From: Methylophilaceae bacterium 11
Lineage (GTDB): Bacteria; Pseudomonadota; Gammaproteobacteria; Burkholderiales; Methylophilaceae
Length of the DNA: 64,000 bases
NCBI GenBank assembly: GCA_000525025.1
Contig: JCKJ01000001.1
Location: 2,418,001 to 2,482,000 of the forward strand
Direction: 5' to 3'
Under the pieces are notes generated by a model. It was not told the origin of the DNA. It was given only the letters and a program-made list of their open reading frames with translations, and did not search any database. How positions within the stretch are numbered: position 1 is the first letter of the stretch; every line of letters starts with the position of its first letter. The position numbers and the translations under genes were made by a program. This document shows, piece by piece, positions 29,892 through 39,291 of the stretch.

Positions 29892-30475
29892 TGTCTGTTT
29901 CCGCCATTATTTTATCGGGCGGCCGCGCCACGCGTATGGGCGGCATAGACAAAGGGTTAGTGCCACTCCACAACAAGCCGCTGATTGCGCATGTCATTGA
30001 CCGTATCCAACCACAAGTAGACGAAGTGTTCATTAATGCAAACCGTGAGCTTGCGCTTTATCAGGCGTTTGGCTTATCGGTCCTGACAGATGAGCATCAA
30101 GATTTTATCGGCCCTTTGGCAGGCTTTTATATTGGCCTCAAGCATTCAAAGCACGCATATTTACTCACCGTACCGTGCGATTCTCCAAACCTTCCGCAGC
30201 ACTTGGTGACTAAATTATTAGACGCACTGGCTGCGCAACATGCTGATATAGCGGTCGCCACCAGTGATGGTCACGCTCACCCGGTAGTGAGTTTATGTAA
30301 AACGACGGTTCTTCCTTCGCTCGCTACCTTTATTGCCAAAGGTGAGCGCAAGGTGAGCTTGTGGCAGAAACAACAGGCATATGTCGAGGTGGATTTCAGC
30401 AACCAGCCGGATGCATTTATCAACTTGAATACCCACCGTGATGTGCAATGGTTGGAGCAACACCATGTCGCTTAA
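29891..30475 (+). CDS. mobA: Molybdenum cofactor guanylyltransferase MobA
   Basis: Attaches GMP to molybdopterin, making the MGD form that FdsA needs. The nucleotide-binding signature ILSGGRATRMGGIDKGL starts at residue 7, and the VPCDSPNLPQHLV segment near 100 holds a metal-binding aspartate. The 194-residue length is normal. Its ATG overlaps the moaA stop by one base, and its end overlaps mobB. Confidence 0.94.
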   Translation: MSVSAIILSGGRATRMGGIDKGLVPLHNKPLIAHVIDRIQPQVDEVFINANRELALYQAFGLSVLTDEHQDFIGPLAGFYIGLKHSKHAYLLTVPCDSPNLPQHLVTKLLDALAAQHADIAVATSDGHAHPVVSLCKTTVLPSLATFIAKGERKVSLWQKQQAYVEVDFSNQPDAFINLNTHRDVQWLEQHHVA

Positions 30476-31022
30476 CATGCCGGCACTCAATATCCCTGTG
30501 CTAGGCATTTGTGCCGCCCAAAGTAATGCGGGTAAAACAACACTGATTGCGCAATTGATTCCTGTGCTCATGCAGCGTGGCGTCCGTGTTTCAGTGATTA
30601 AACATGCGCATCACCAATTTGATATTGACCATCCTGGGAAGGATAGTTACAACATCCGGGAGGCGGGTGCGGTGCAAACCTTGATTGCCTCTGGTAAACG
30701 CTGGGCACTGATGACAGAGATGCAGCGTACGCCTCAATACAGTGACGAAGCCGATTTAACTAGCTTGCTAACGCAACTCAATACCGAATACGCTGACCTT
30801 ATTTTGGTAGAAGGCTTTAAATATGCAAAGATTCCCAAAATAGAAGTCTATCGCCCTAGCCTGCAGTTACCGTTACTTGCCACCAAAGATGCCAGCATTA
30901 TTGCGGTGGCTAGCGATGCACCCTTGACACTCTCGATACCGGTATTGCCATTGAATGTAATCGACAACATCGCTGAATTTATTATTCAACAATTTTTACC
31001 TCAGCAACTCATATCATCATGA
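30465..31022 (+). CDS. mobB: Molybdopterin-guanine dinucleotide biosynthesis adaptor MobB
   Basis: GTP-binding accessory protein that works with MobA. The P-loop is AQSNAGKTTLIAQL near residue 16, followed by SVIKHAHHQFDIDHPGKDS. LILVEGFKYAKIPKIEVYR near residue 105 is family-typical. The open frame begins at 30438, but the ATG at 30465 (MSLNMPALN) gives the usual N-terminus and an 11-base overlap with mobA. Its stop overlaps moeA by four bases. Confidence 0.93.
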   Translation: MSLNMPALNIPVLGICAAQSNAGKTTLIAQLIPVLMQRGVRVSVIKHAHHQFDIDHPGKDSYNIREAGAVQTLIASGKRWALMTEMQRTPQYSDEADLTSLLTQLNTEYADLILVEGFKYAKIPKIEVYRPSLQLPLLATKDASIIAVASDAPLTLSIPVLPLNVIDNIAEFIIQQFLPQQLISS

Positions 31023-32293
31023 CCACACCCAGCCTCACTCAGTTAGCCACCGATCCAAGCTGTATGGAAGACTATGACCCAAATGCCATGTCTGTATCAC
31101 AAGCAAAGAACTACATTAAACAGTACCTTAAACCGGTGTCTGAGAAAGAAGCACTGCCTATTCACGAAAGCTTAGGGCGCGTCTTGGCTGACACCATTGT
31201 GTCACCTTGCAATGTGCCTAATCACGACAATTCAGCCATGGATGGCTTTGCTTTTCGTCATCAAGATGGTGCGCTACCCCTCAACATTATCGGCACCGCA
31301 TTGGCCGGCCAGCCATTTCAGGGGGCGCTGAACCAAGGAGAATGCATCAAAATCATGACGGGCGGCGTCGTGCCATCCAGCGCAGATTGTGTAGTGATGC
31401 AAGAGCGGACATCGGTTCAACAAAATTTACTGACCATCACGGAGCTGCCCAAACTCGGTGCTAATATTCGCAAAGCTGGTGAAGACCTGATGGTGGGCCA
31501 AACCGTATTGCCACAAGGGCACCGCATGACGCCTGCAGACTTAGGGCTAGCTGCCTCATTAGGCATCCCAACAGTGACGGTGTATCGCCGACTAAAAGTA
31601 GCTTTTTTTAGCACTGGGGATGAGTTAGTCGGTGTGGGTAAGCTATTGGCAGAAGGACAAATTTACGACAGCAACCGTTATACCTTATTTGGCATGCTAA
31701 CTCGACTAGGTGTGGAAGTCAGTGATTTAGGCGCAATACCAGATAACCCGACCCTGCTGGAGCAGACACTGCTTAAAGCAGCAGCGACACATGATGCCGT
31801 GATTACTAGCGGCGGCGTGTCCGTTGGCGAGGCTGACCACATGAAAGCGCTGCTCGCTCAGCATGGCGAGGTTTTATTTTGGAAAATGAACATGAAGCCC
31901 GGACGCCCACTGGCTTACGGCAAAGTGCATACTGCAAGCAATAGTGCGCATTACTTTGGCCTACCTGGCAACCCAGTGGCCACCATGGTGACTTTTTATC
32001 AATTTGTCCGTGATGCCCTGATCCTCATGATGGGCGCATCGCCCAAACCATACCCTACGCTCAAGGTTGAGTGTACAGAATCCATCAAAAAAGCCGCGGG
32101 TCGTACTGAGTTTCAACGTGGTGTCATGTACGAGGTTGATGGAAACTGGAAAGTCAAACCACTACCCAATCAAAGTTCAGGCGTATTAAGCAGTATGAGT
32201 TATGCCAATTGCTTTATTGTACTAGGTGAAACCGTAGCCAATTTGAATGCTGGCGAGACCGTTGAAGTGCAATTATTTGAAGGAATTATTTAA
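31019..32293 (+). CDS. moeA: Molybdopterin molybdenumtransferase MoeA
   Basis: Inserts molybdenum into adenylylated molybdopterin. Signature segments are VPNHDNSAMDGFAF near residue 64, IMTGGVVPSSADCVVMQE near 113, FSTGDELVGVGK near 198, TSGGVSVGEADHM near 262, and FGLPGNPVATMVTF near 317. The 424-residue length is usual. Last gene of the Moco series; a possible hairpin is not obvious in the 105 bases that follow. Confidence 0.95.
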   Translation: MTTPSLTQLATDPSCMEDYDPNAMSVSQAKNYIKQYLKPVSEKEALPIHESLGRVLADTIVSPCNVPNHDNSAMDGFAFRHQDGALPLNIIGTALAGQPFQGALNQGECIKIMTGGVVPSSADCVVMQERTSVQQNLLTITELPKLGANIRKAGEDLMVGQTVLPQGHRMTPADLGLAASLGIPTVTVYRRLKVAFFSTGDELVGVGKLLAEGQIYDSNRYTLFGMLTRLGVEVSDLGAIPDNPTLLEQTLLKAAATHDAVITSGGVSVGEADHMKALLAQHGEVLFWKMNMKPGRPLAYGKVHTASNSAHYFGLPGNPVATMVTFYQFVRDALILMMGASPKPYPTLKVECTESIKKAAGRTEFQRGVMYEVDGNWKVKPLPNQSSGVLSSMSYANCFIVLGETVANLNAGETVEVQLFEGII

Positions 32294-32398
32294 CATAATA
32301 TAGGGTGATTGGCTGCTATTAACCAACATCTTTCACAAGGTTCGCTTAAATCTTACCTATAGTATAGAGTGATGAAAATTTAATTCCCCTAGCAAATT

Positions 32399-33151
32399 TT
32401 GAACGCCTTGATTTCACATTCAAAAAGCAATGAACACCTGCTGATATGGACACTTGTCTGCTCCATGTTGCTGCACGCATTGCTTGCACTGATCGTGCCT
32501 AATTTTGATTTTTCTACCAAACAACCGCCAAAGCAAGAGTTGACGGTTGAGTTAGTCCAGCCCAAAGCGCCAGAACCGCTTCAGGAAGCGCCACCCGCAC
32601 CGCCTACCCCGGTTGAGCCAGAGCCAATCACGGAACCTATTAAAGAGATTCCAAAACCTATTAAAAAACTAGAAACTCCGGTGGAGCGCAAGCCAACCAC
32701 GCAACCCGTCACAGAGGCACCATCACAGCAAGAGGCAGCACCTCCACCAGAGGTGATAGCGGCAGCGCCTAAAGCCGAGTCCAAGCCAGCCTTTGTGGCA
32801 CCGCCACCACCAGCAGAACCGCCAAAGCGTTCAGGACCATCCGATAGTGATATTCAAGCGGCCAGAGATGCTTATCGCAACCAAGTGCAACTCGAGCTCA
32901 AACGCAACCAACGTTATCCCCGAATTGCCGAATCACGCGGGATCGAAGGGGACGTGGTGCTGGAAATCAGTATAGATCATGATGGCAACGTGACCCATGT
33001 AGCCGTCACTGGCTCCAGTGGCAACAATGCGCTGGACGAAGCTGCAATGGCCGCCGTCAAACGCTCAAACCTCAAGCAATATATGCAAGAAGTTTTACGC
33101 GGTCATATTGATAAAATCACCGTTACCGTAGGCTTTAAGCTAGAAAACTAA
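32399..33151 (+). CDS. TonB-like energy-transducing protein
   Basis: A 250-residue protein with one N-terminal membrane helix (about residues 14-34), a long Pro/Glu/Lys-rich periplasmic spacer (about 45-145), and a C-terminal TonB domain (about 160-250) with RYPRIAESRGIEGDVVLEI. TonB proteins couple the proton motive force to outer-membrane receptors. No exbB or exbD is adjacent, so it must use partners elsewhere. The start is TTG at 32399; no ATG precedes the membrane helix in frame. It is seven bases ahead of a histidine kinase gene, suggesting co-transcription. Confidence 0.85.
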   Translation: MNALISHSKSNEHLLIWTLVCSMLLHALLALIVPNFDFSTKQPPKQELTVELVQPKAPEPLQEAPPAPPTPVEPEPITEPIKEIPKPIKKLETPVERKPTTQPVTEAPSQQEAAPPPEVIAAAPKAESKPAFVAPPPPAEPPKRSGPSDSDIQAARDAYRNQVQLELKRNQRYPRIAESRGIEGDVVLEISIDHDGNVTHVAVTGSSGNNALDEAAMAAVKRSNLKQYMQEVLRGHIDKITVTVGFKLEN

Positions 33152-33157
33152 AACCGC

Positions 33158-34609
33158 ATGCAAAAAACGCAGAATTCTAAATCGTTACGTGATCTGCTGT
33201 TAATGCATGAGCTTATTTTTATCGCCCTGATTTTGCTTGCTGTCATCAGCGGCGGCTATGGCATACATATCTGGGATAAAACTTCTAAAGAGTCACAGCG
33301 TATTAACTTATTGGTACAAGAAATTTACCAAGTGCGCGGCGATTTATACCGCCAAATGAAAGAGTTATTTGATGCCTTCTTTTTGCAAGATGGTGAAGCG
33401 CTCGCTGAATATAACGCTTACACACAATCCATACTGACCCACTTTAATGGGCTCAAAGGAATTGCGCGCGGTGACGAAGAGAAACAGGCAATTGCCGAGA
33501 TTGAGCAGAATTACCGCATCTTTGTGAATGAGGCACCGTCGCTGTTTTATCGCTATCAAGCACGTCCGGATCGGGACTCTCAGAAATCGCTCTATAAGGA
33601 CATTGAAACAGGCATTTTTTCTCGCTACGAGGATGTCTCCAAGCGTGCAGAAATGCTACTTAGCTTAAAACAAGTAGAGCTCAAAACAAGGCTTGCCGAT
33701 GCCAAATCCAGCTCGATTGCCATCTTGAGCATTCCAGTCTTACTTGCGGGGATTTTGCTGTTTTTTTCTAGGCTCTTTCTCAAAAAATCCATCGTCAACC
33801 CGATCAATGCCATGATGCACGCAACACAAGAAATCAGCGCGGGCAACTTAAACCATAAAGTACCGGAAACCGGCGCTAAAGAGCTGGCTACCCTCTCACA
33901 AGAAATCAACAAAATGGCTGAGGACTTATCACTGAGCCGTGATGCACTGGTACGCACCGAAAAGCAAGCTGCGCTTGGGTTACTGGTTCCCATGCTGGCA
34001 CACAATATTCGCAACCCGCTCGCCAGCATTCGCGCGACTGCGCAAATTATAGATAGCCCCGAGCACGACAAAGATACACGTGAATCACTTCAAGGCATCA
34101 TGAACACCGTAGACAGGCTAGAACGTTGGACGGGGGCGCTGCTAGCGTATCTCAACCCCATCAAACCACAGCTCAGTCCGGCCAAATTAAGCAATATCAT
34201 CCAAGGCGCAACTGGACCACTGGTCCAGAAATTAGCGGAAAAAAACATTCAGATCGTGACCGATATCAGTGATGTAAAGAGCGCCATTCTTACCGATGAG
34301 CACTTGCTGGAACAAGTGCTTTACAACCTGATTCTGAACGCCATTGAAGCCTCACCAAAACAATCCTCTATTTACATTAATGCAAGCTTGTTCAACCATG
34401 TACTCGAAATGACTATCCGCGACGAAGGATCCGGTATGCCATTTGTACCTGACCCGCATGCCTTAAGCCCAGGCCCTACCACGAAGCGTTTTGGTACTGG
34501 CTTAGGCATTCCATTTGCCTTCAAAGTGTGCGAAGTCCTCAATGGCCAAGTAGAATTTATGACAGCACAGCCTGTCGGTACCATCATCAAAATCAACCTG
34601 CCCCAATAG
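33158..34609 (+). CDS. membrane sensor histidine kinase without adjacent response regulator
   Basis: Sensor kinase of 483 residues: a membrane helix at about 16-36, a periplasmic helical sensor region (40-185), a second helix (186-206), a HAMP linker (207-260), the phospho-acceptor H282 in AHNIRNPLASIRA, and a GHKL ATPase domain. The ATPase boxes are the N box EQVLYNLILNAIEAS, G1 DEGSGMP and G2 GTGLGIPFAFKVCE. The HNIRNPL H-box resembles NtrB-type kinases. The next genes are bcp and a PhoH-like ATPase, so its response regulator must be elsewhere. The close spacing to the TonB-like gene may be functional. Confidence 0.88.
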   Translation: MQKTQNSKSLRDLLLMHELIFIALILLAVISGGYGIHIWDKTSKESQRINLLVQEIYQVRGDLYRQMKELFDAFFLQDGEALAEYNAYTQSILTHFNGLKGIARGDEEKQAIAEIEQNYRIFVNEAPSLFYRYQARPDRDSQKSLYKDIETGIFSRYEDVSKRAEMLLSLKQVELKTRLADAKSSSIAILSIPVLLAGILLFFSRLFLKKSIVNPINAMMHATQEISAGNLNHKVPETGAKELATLSQEINKMAEDLSLSRDALVRTEKQAALGLLVPMLAHNIRNPLASIRATAQIIDSPEHDKDTRESLQGIMNTVDRLERWTGALLAYLNPIKPQLSPAKLSNIIQGATGPLVQKLAEKNIQIVTDISDVKSAILTDEHLLEQVLYNLILNAIEASPKQSSIYINASLFNHVLEMTIRDEGSGMPFVPDPHALSPGPTTKRFGTGLGIPFAFKVCEVLNGQVEFMTAQPVGTIIKINLPQ

Positions 34610-34710
34610 CACTCACCACAAGCAATTGCATCGTGGCCAACTGTCATAAATTTATTTACGATTAAACTTGCCTTATTTGCGTTTTTTTAGAACAATGGGC
34701 ATACCAAGAT

Positions 34711-35184
34711 ATGACGAACACTATGCTAAACCAACCCGTTCCAGACTTTGCACTTCCTGCGACTTCAGATAAAACCATCCAGCTTTCTGACTTTTTAGGT
34801 AAATATGTAGTCGTATATTTTTACCCCAAAGACTCCACGCCCGGCTGTACCACGCAAGGCATGCAATTCAGAGATGCGCATGCCGATTTCCAACAGGCCA
34901 ATACCGACATTGTAGGTATCTCGCGTGACTCCGTGAAATCGCATGAAAACTTCAAAGCAAAATTCAGCTTTCCGTTTGAGCTATTGGCGGACACCGAAGA
35001 AATCGCCTGTGGCATTTTTGGGGTGATAAAAATGAAGAACATGTATGGCAAGCAGGTACGTGGGATTGAGCGCAGCACATTTGTCATCAATCCGCAGGGC
35101 GAGCTTATTCGCGAATGGCGTGGCGTTAAAGTTGACGGCCACGCGCAGGAAGTACTCACTTTTATTCAATCTTTATCACGATAA
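34711..35184 (+). CDS. bcp: Peroxiredoxin of the Bcp/PrxQ family
   Basis: Thiol peroxidase of 157 residues reducing H2O2 and organic hydroperoxides with thioredoxin. The peroxidatic cysteine is C46 in DSTPGCTTQG. The resolving cysteine found five residues later in E. coli Bcp (C45/C50) is absent; methionine occupies the spot. The only other cysteine is C100 (IACGIFGV), matching E. coli C99. The catalytic cycle may therefore be one-Cys type or use C100. It overlaps nothing; the PhoH-like gene starts 7 bases later. Confidence 0.93.
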   Translation: MTNTMLNQPVPDFALPATSDKTIQLSDFLGKYVVVYFYPKDSTPGCTTQGMQFRDAHADFQQANTDIVGISRDSVKSHENFKAKFSFPFELLADTEEIACGIFGVIKMKNMYGKQVRGIERSTFVINPQGELIREWRGVKVDGHAQEVLTFIQSLSR

Positions 35185-35191
35185 ATCGATT

Positions 35192-36589
35192 ATGGTCAAA
35201 AAATCAGCAGCTACAACCAAACTCTTTGTATTAGACACCAATGTATTAATGCACGACCCTTCATCACTGTTCCGATTCGAAGAACACGATATTTATCTGC
35301 CCATGGTAACGTTAGAAGAGCTGGATAATAATAAAAAGGGGCTGACAGAAGTTGCACGTAATGCACGCCAAGCCAGTCGTTACTTAGAAGAAATTGTCGG
35401 CACAGATCTGACCAACCTAGAGCTAGGCTGTCCACTTGCCATCAATAATAACCGTCACTTGACCGGACGTTTGTTTTTACAAACCCAGCAAGTTATTAAA
35501 GAGCTGCCTGGCCTAGCCGGTAGCAAAGCCGATAACCAAATTATCGGCGTTGTGCTTGATCTGCAGCAGCGCCACCCCAATCGTCAGGTGATATTGGTCA
35601 GTAAAGATATCAATATCCGCATTAAGGCGCGCGCCATGGGCGTGCCGGCTGAAGATTACTTTAACGATAAAGTACTGGAAGACAGCGATTTACTCTACAC
35701 AGGGATTCGTGAACTGCCACAAGACTTTTGGGAAAAACACAGCAAGGCTATGGAATCCTGGCAAGAAGCAGGCCGCTTGTTTTATCGCATCTCTGGCCCA
35801 CTTGTAAAATCGTTCCTGATCAATGAGTTTATCTATTATGAGTTTGATAAACCGTTTAACGCGATTGTCCGTAAGATAGAGGACAACACCGCCGTACTCG
35901 AAGTGGTGCAAGACCATACCAATCCTAAACATAGCGTATGGGGTATTGTGGCAAGAAACCGCGAGCAGAACTACGCGCTTAACTTACTGATGGATCCGGA
36001 AATTGATTTTGTCACCTTGCTTGGACAAGCTGGGACAGGCAAAACGCTGCTCACGCTCGCTGCTGCCTTGACACAGACACTGGATAAAAAAATCTACTCT
36101 GAAATCATCATGACGCGCGTGACCGTGCCAGTGGGTGAAGACATAGGTTTCTTACCCGGCACCGAAGAAGAGAAAATGGCGCCATGGATGGGCGCGCTGG
36201 AAGATAATCTAGACGTCTTGAATAAGACTGATGAAGATGCAGGAGAGTGGGGGCGTGCTGCAACGCAAGACCTGATTCGCACGCGGATTAAAGTCAAATC
36301 ACTCAACTTTATGCGGGGCCGCACCTTTTTACATAAATTCCTGATCATTGATGAGGCTCAGAACCTGACACCAAAGCAAATGAAAACACTGATTACGCGT
36401 GCCGGCCCGGGCACCAAAGTCGTTTGTTTAGGCAACATTGCACAGATTGACACGCCCTACCTCACAGAAGGTAGCTCTGGGTTAACTTACGTGGTGGATC
36501 GCTTTAAAGGATGGGAACACAATGGGCATGTCACCTTGGTACGTGGCGAACGTTCAAGGCTTGCAGACTTTGCTGCAGAGTCATTATAA
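35192..36589 (+). CDS. PIN-PhoH fusion ATPase (YlaK-like)
   Basis: Protein of 465 residues joining an N-terminal PIN nuclease domain (FVLDTNVLMHDP at residue 11, conserved acidic residues) to a C-terminal PhoH-type RNA helicase/ATPase. The latter has Walker A LGQAGTGKTLL near 275 and Walker B FLIIDEAQNLTPKQM near 385. Family members are thought to act on RNA, but the cellular role is not settled. The longer open frame back to 35045 would run through bcp; the ATG at 35192 (MVKKSAATT) gives the conserved N-terminus. Confidence 0.9.
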   Translation: MVKKSAATTKLFVLDTNVLMHDPSSLFRFEEHDIYLPMVTLEELDNNKKGLTEVARNARQASRYLEEIVGTDLTNLELGCPLAINNNRHLTGRLFLQTQQVIKELPGLAGSKADNQIIGVVLDLQQRHPNRQVILVSKDINIRIKARAMGVPAEDYFNDKVLEDSDLLYTGIRELPQDFWEKHSKAMESWQEAGRLFYRISGPLVKSFLINEFIYYEFDKPFNAIVRKIEDNTAVLEVVQDHTNPKHSVWGIVARNREQNYALNLLMDPEIDFVTLLGQAGTGKTLLTLAAALTQTLDKKIYSEIIMTRVTVPVGEDIGFLPGTEEEKMAPWMGALEDNLDVLNKTDEDAGEWGRAATQDLIRTRIKVKSLNFMRGRTFLHKFLIIDEAQNLTPKQMKTLITRAGPGTKVVCLGNIAQIDTPYLTEGSSGLTYVVDRFKGWEHNGHVTLVRGERSRLADFAAESL

Positions 36590-36681
36590 GCCTTGCCAAC
36601 ACTGAACTATGCTATGCTCTGAAAGCACGAGTATTAAAGGATTAACCCTGAAGTAGCACCCAAAGCTATTTCATAAAAATA

Positions 36682-37854
36682 ATGCAATCTGGTTTTTATA
36701 TTATATTAATTGCGCAGTTTTTGTCTGCACTTGCCGACAATGCGCTGTTGTTTGCTGCGATTGCACTACTGGCAGAAATGCATGCACCCAATTGGCATAC
36801 ACCGCTGTTGCAACAGTTTTTTGTGATTTCTTACATTGTACTAGCACCATTTGTAGGCTCAATTGCCGATGCATTTCCCAAAGGCAGCGTCATGTTTGCC
36901 TCCAACTCCATTAAAGTCGTTGGCTGTATTTCCATGATTTTTGGGCTACCGCCACTCTATGCCTATGGCATTGTAGGCATAGGTGCGGCAACCTATTCAC
37001 CTGCAAAATACGGCATTTTGACAGAGTTATTACCTAGCCATTTATTGGTAAAAGCCAATGGCTGGATGGAGGGCTCTACTGTCACAGCAATTATTGCAGG
37101 TGCCATTATTGGCGGCAAGTTAGCCAGCACTAACCCGCATTTTGCCTTGTATGTGATTACTGTCTTATATATAGGGGCCGCCATCTTTAACTATTTTATT
37201 CCCAAGATGCCCATTGAGCTTAAATTAGAAAGCAAGAGCGCTTTTTATATGGTGAAAGATTTTTGGCACGCTTTTGTCTCGCTTTGGAAAGATCCATTAG
37301 GTCAAGTGTCGCTTGCGGTGACCACTTTATTTTGGGGTGCTGGTGCCACATTAAGGTTGGTAGTATTGGCATGGGCGGCGCTCGCACTCAACTTCGATAT
37401 CGAGGCGTCCACGCAGCTAGTCGCCACGGTAGCAGTGGGGATTGCAGTAGGCTCAGTGATTGCATCCAAATACATTAAGCTGGAAGAATCTACCAAAGTA
37501 TTGCCAGCTGGCATACTCATGGGTGTATTGGTCATTGCGATGGTATTTGTTACTCATTGGGCAGTCGCAGCAGTTTTGCTGTTCTTCATCGGCGTATTAA
37601 GCGGCTATTTTGTGGTGCCGCTTAATGCCTTACTACAACACCAAGGTCACCATTTGATAGGCGCAGGCCATTCCATTGCCGTGCAAAACTTTAATGAGCA
37701 CATAGGCATCCTAGTGATGCTAGGCTGTTATTTGCTCATGGATAAAGCCAATATGCCGATGAACTACATCATTATTGCATTCGGCACGTTCATTATTTTG
37801 AGCATGGGCCTCATCAATAAGGTGTACCACAAAAAAATTTACGCGCCCAAATGA
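36682..37854 (+). CDS. lplT: Lysophospholipid transporter LplT
   Basis: Major-facilitator-type inner-membrane protein of 390 residues with about ten to twelve helices. In E. coli LplT flips lysophospholipids inward for re-acylation by Aas. The N-terminal FLSALADNALLFAAIALL, the YSPAKYGILTELLP segment near 103 and the ANGWMEG stretch are characteristic. No aas gene is adjacent, unlike in enterobacteria. The hairpin TTACGCGC/GCGCGTAA overlapping the stop codon may weakly terminate it. Confidence 0.88.
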   Translation: MQSGFYIILIAQFLSALADNALLFAAIALLAEMHAPNWHTPLLQQFFVISYIVLAPFVGSIADAFPKGSVMFASNSIKVVGCISMIFGLPPLYAYGIVGIGAATYSPAKYGILTELLPSHLLVKANGWMEGSTVTAIIAGAIIGGKLASTNPHFALYVITVLYIGAAIFNYFIPKMPIELKLESKSAFYMVKDFWHAFVSLWKDPLGQVSLAVTTLFWGAGATLRLVVLAWAALALNFDIEASTQLVATVAVGIAVGSVIASKYIKLEESTKVLPAGILMGVLVIAMVFVTHWAVAAVLLFFIGVLSGYFVVPLNALLQHQGHHLIGAGHSIAVQNFNEHIGILVMLGCYLLMDKANMPMNYIIIAFGTFIILSMGLINKVYHKKIYAPK

Positions 37855-37892
37855 GCGCGTAAGTCTATTCAACAACCTAATTTGAATTGCAA

Positions 37893-39218
37893 CTAATGCA
37901 ATTTCACATGCGGCTCGGTTCTGCGGGAAATCAAACGCCCAATGGTGTGGATAATCACTGACAACACACCATGCAATGCCATCAAATGCATTTTGTATAG
38001 CGATCTGTACATTAGGCGTGCAAACAGGCCTTGAATATACATACTGCCGCCTGACACCGCTCCCATCAAGCTACCTACTGTAGAGTATCTACCTAGATTC
38101 ACTAACGAGCCATAGTCGGTGTAATGGTATTCAGGCATTTCCGTTTTGTTAGCAACACGCGCCTTCACCGATTTCACCAACAAAGAGGCTTGCTGATGCG
38201 CCGCCTGCGCACGTGGCGGTACATTGCCATCATGTCCAAGCCATGGGCATGCTGCGCAATCACCTAATGCAAAAATATTGTCATCTAAGGTAGTTTGCAG
38301 TGTTTGTTTGACTACTAATTGGTTAATGCGGTTAGTCTCTAAGCCATCAATATCTTTTAAGAAATCTGGTGCTTTAATACCAGCGGCCCACACCACTAGC
38401 TCCGCTGGAATTACACGTCCGCTATGAGTTGTCACGCCTTTGTCCGATACCTCCGTCACACGCTCACCCGTAAATACATTCACACGCAACTTGCGTAATT
38501 CTACGTCTACCGCCAATGACATCTTGACTGGTAAGGCCGGCAAAATTCTATCGCCAGCTTCAATCAATGAAATTTTCACATCACGGTCTGCGTCAATTTT
38601 ATCCAGACCATAGGCTGCTAACTCACGTGTCGTATTATGCAATTCAGCAGCCAACTCTACGCCTGTTGCACCCGCCCCAACAATCGCCACTTCCAGCTGG
38701 CCTGGTTTTAATGGCGTGGTTTGGGTTTGTGCACGCAACAACGCATTGTGCAAGTAGCGATGAAATTTTTGTGCTTGTGCTTGCGTATCTAATGCCATGG
38801 AATGTTCACGGGCACCTTTGATACCAAAATCATTGGTGGTACTGCCTACCGCCATAATCAGCGTGTCATACTTGAATGTGCGTCGTGGAATCACCTCATT
38901 ACCATCTTCGTCAATATAAGGCGTAATGGTAATCTCGCGTGCGCTACGATTTAAGCCATCCATACGACCGAAGCGGAAATTAAAGTGGTGCCAATGGGCT
39001 TGCGCCAAGTATTCCAGCTCATGTCGGTCTGGGTCCATACTGCCTGCAGCAATTTCATGCAATAAAGGTTTCCACACATGCGTACGTGTGCAGTCGATTA
39101 AAGTGATCAGTGCTTTTTTCTTTTTGCCTAGACTGTTGCCTAAGCTCGTGGCTAACTCTAAACCACCAGCGCCGCCGCCAACGATAATCACATGATGTAA
39201 ATCGGTCTCTGAACTCAA
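37893..39218 (-). CDS. ndh: Type II NADH:quinone oxidoreductase (NDH-2)
   Basis: Peripheral membrane flavoprotein passing electrons from NADH to quinone without proton pumping; it could re-oxidise NADH made by formate dehydrogenase. FAD motif VIIVGGGAGGLELAT near residue 9, NADH motif VAIVGAGATGVELAAEL near 165, and FALGDCAACPW near 310 are present. The C-terminal amphipathic part likely binds the membrane. The frame opens at 39263, but TTG at 39218 has AAGAGG seven bases upstream, and the preceding gene's terminator hairpin (39240-39277) lies in the discarded extension. This gives 441 residues. Confidence 0.9.
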   Translation of the reverse strand: MSSETDLHHVIIVGGGAGGLELATSLGNSLGKKKKALITLIDCTRTHVWKPLLHEIAAGSMDPDRHELEYLAQAHWHHFNFRFGRMDGLNRSAREITITPYIDEDGNEVIPRRTFKYDTLIMAVGSTTNDFGIKGAREHSMALDTQAQAQKFHRYLHNALLRAQTQTTPLKPGQLEVAIVGAGATGVELAAELHNTTRELAAYGLDKIDADRDVKISLIEAGDRILPALPVKMSLAVDVELRKLRVNVFTGERVTEVSDKGVTTHSGRVIPAELVVWAAGIKAPDFLKDIDGLETNRINQLVVKQTLQTTLDDNIFALGDCAACPWLGHDGNVPPRAQAAHQQASLLVKSVKARVANKTEMPEYHYTDYGSLVNLGRYSTVGSLMGAVSGGSMYIQGLFARLMYRSLYKMHLMALHGVLSVIIHTIGRLISRRTEPHVKLH

Positions 39219-39239
39219 AATATAACCTCTTGATATAAA

Positions 39240-39277
39240 CAAAAACGCGCCTGCCATATACATGCAAGCGCGTTATA
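39240..39277 (-). terminator. intrinsic terminator after the lipoprotein cytochrome c
   Basis: On the minus strand AACGCGC and GCGCGTT form the stem of a hairpin followed by TTTTTGTTT. It lies between the cytochrome stop (39292) and the proposed TTG start of ndh (39218), so ndh is probably transcribed separately. Confidence 0.65.
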
Positions 39278-39291
39278 TACGGAATACGCGG

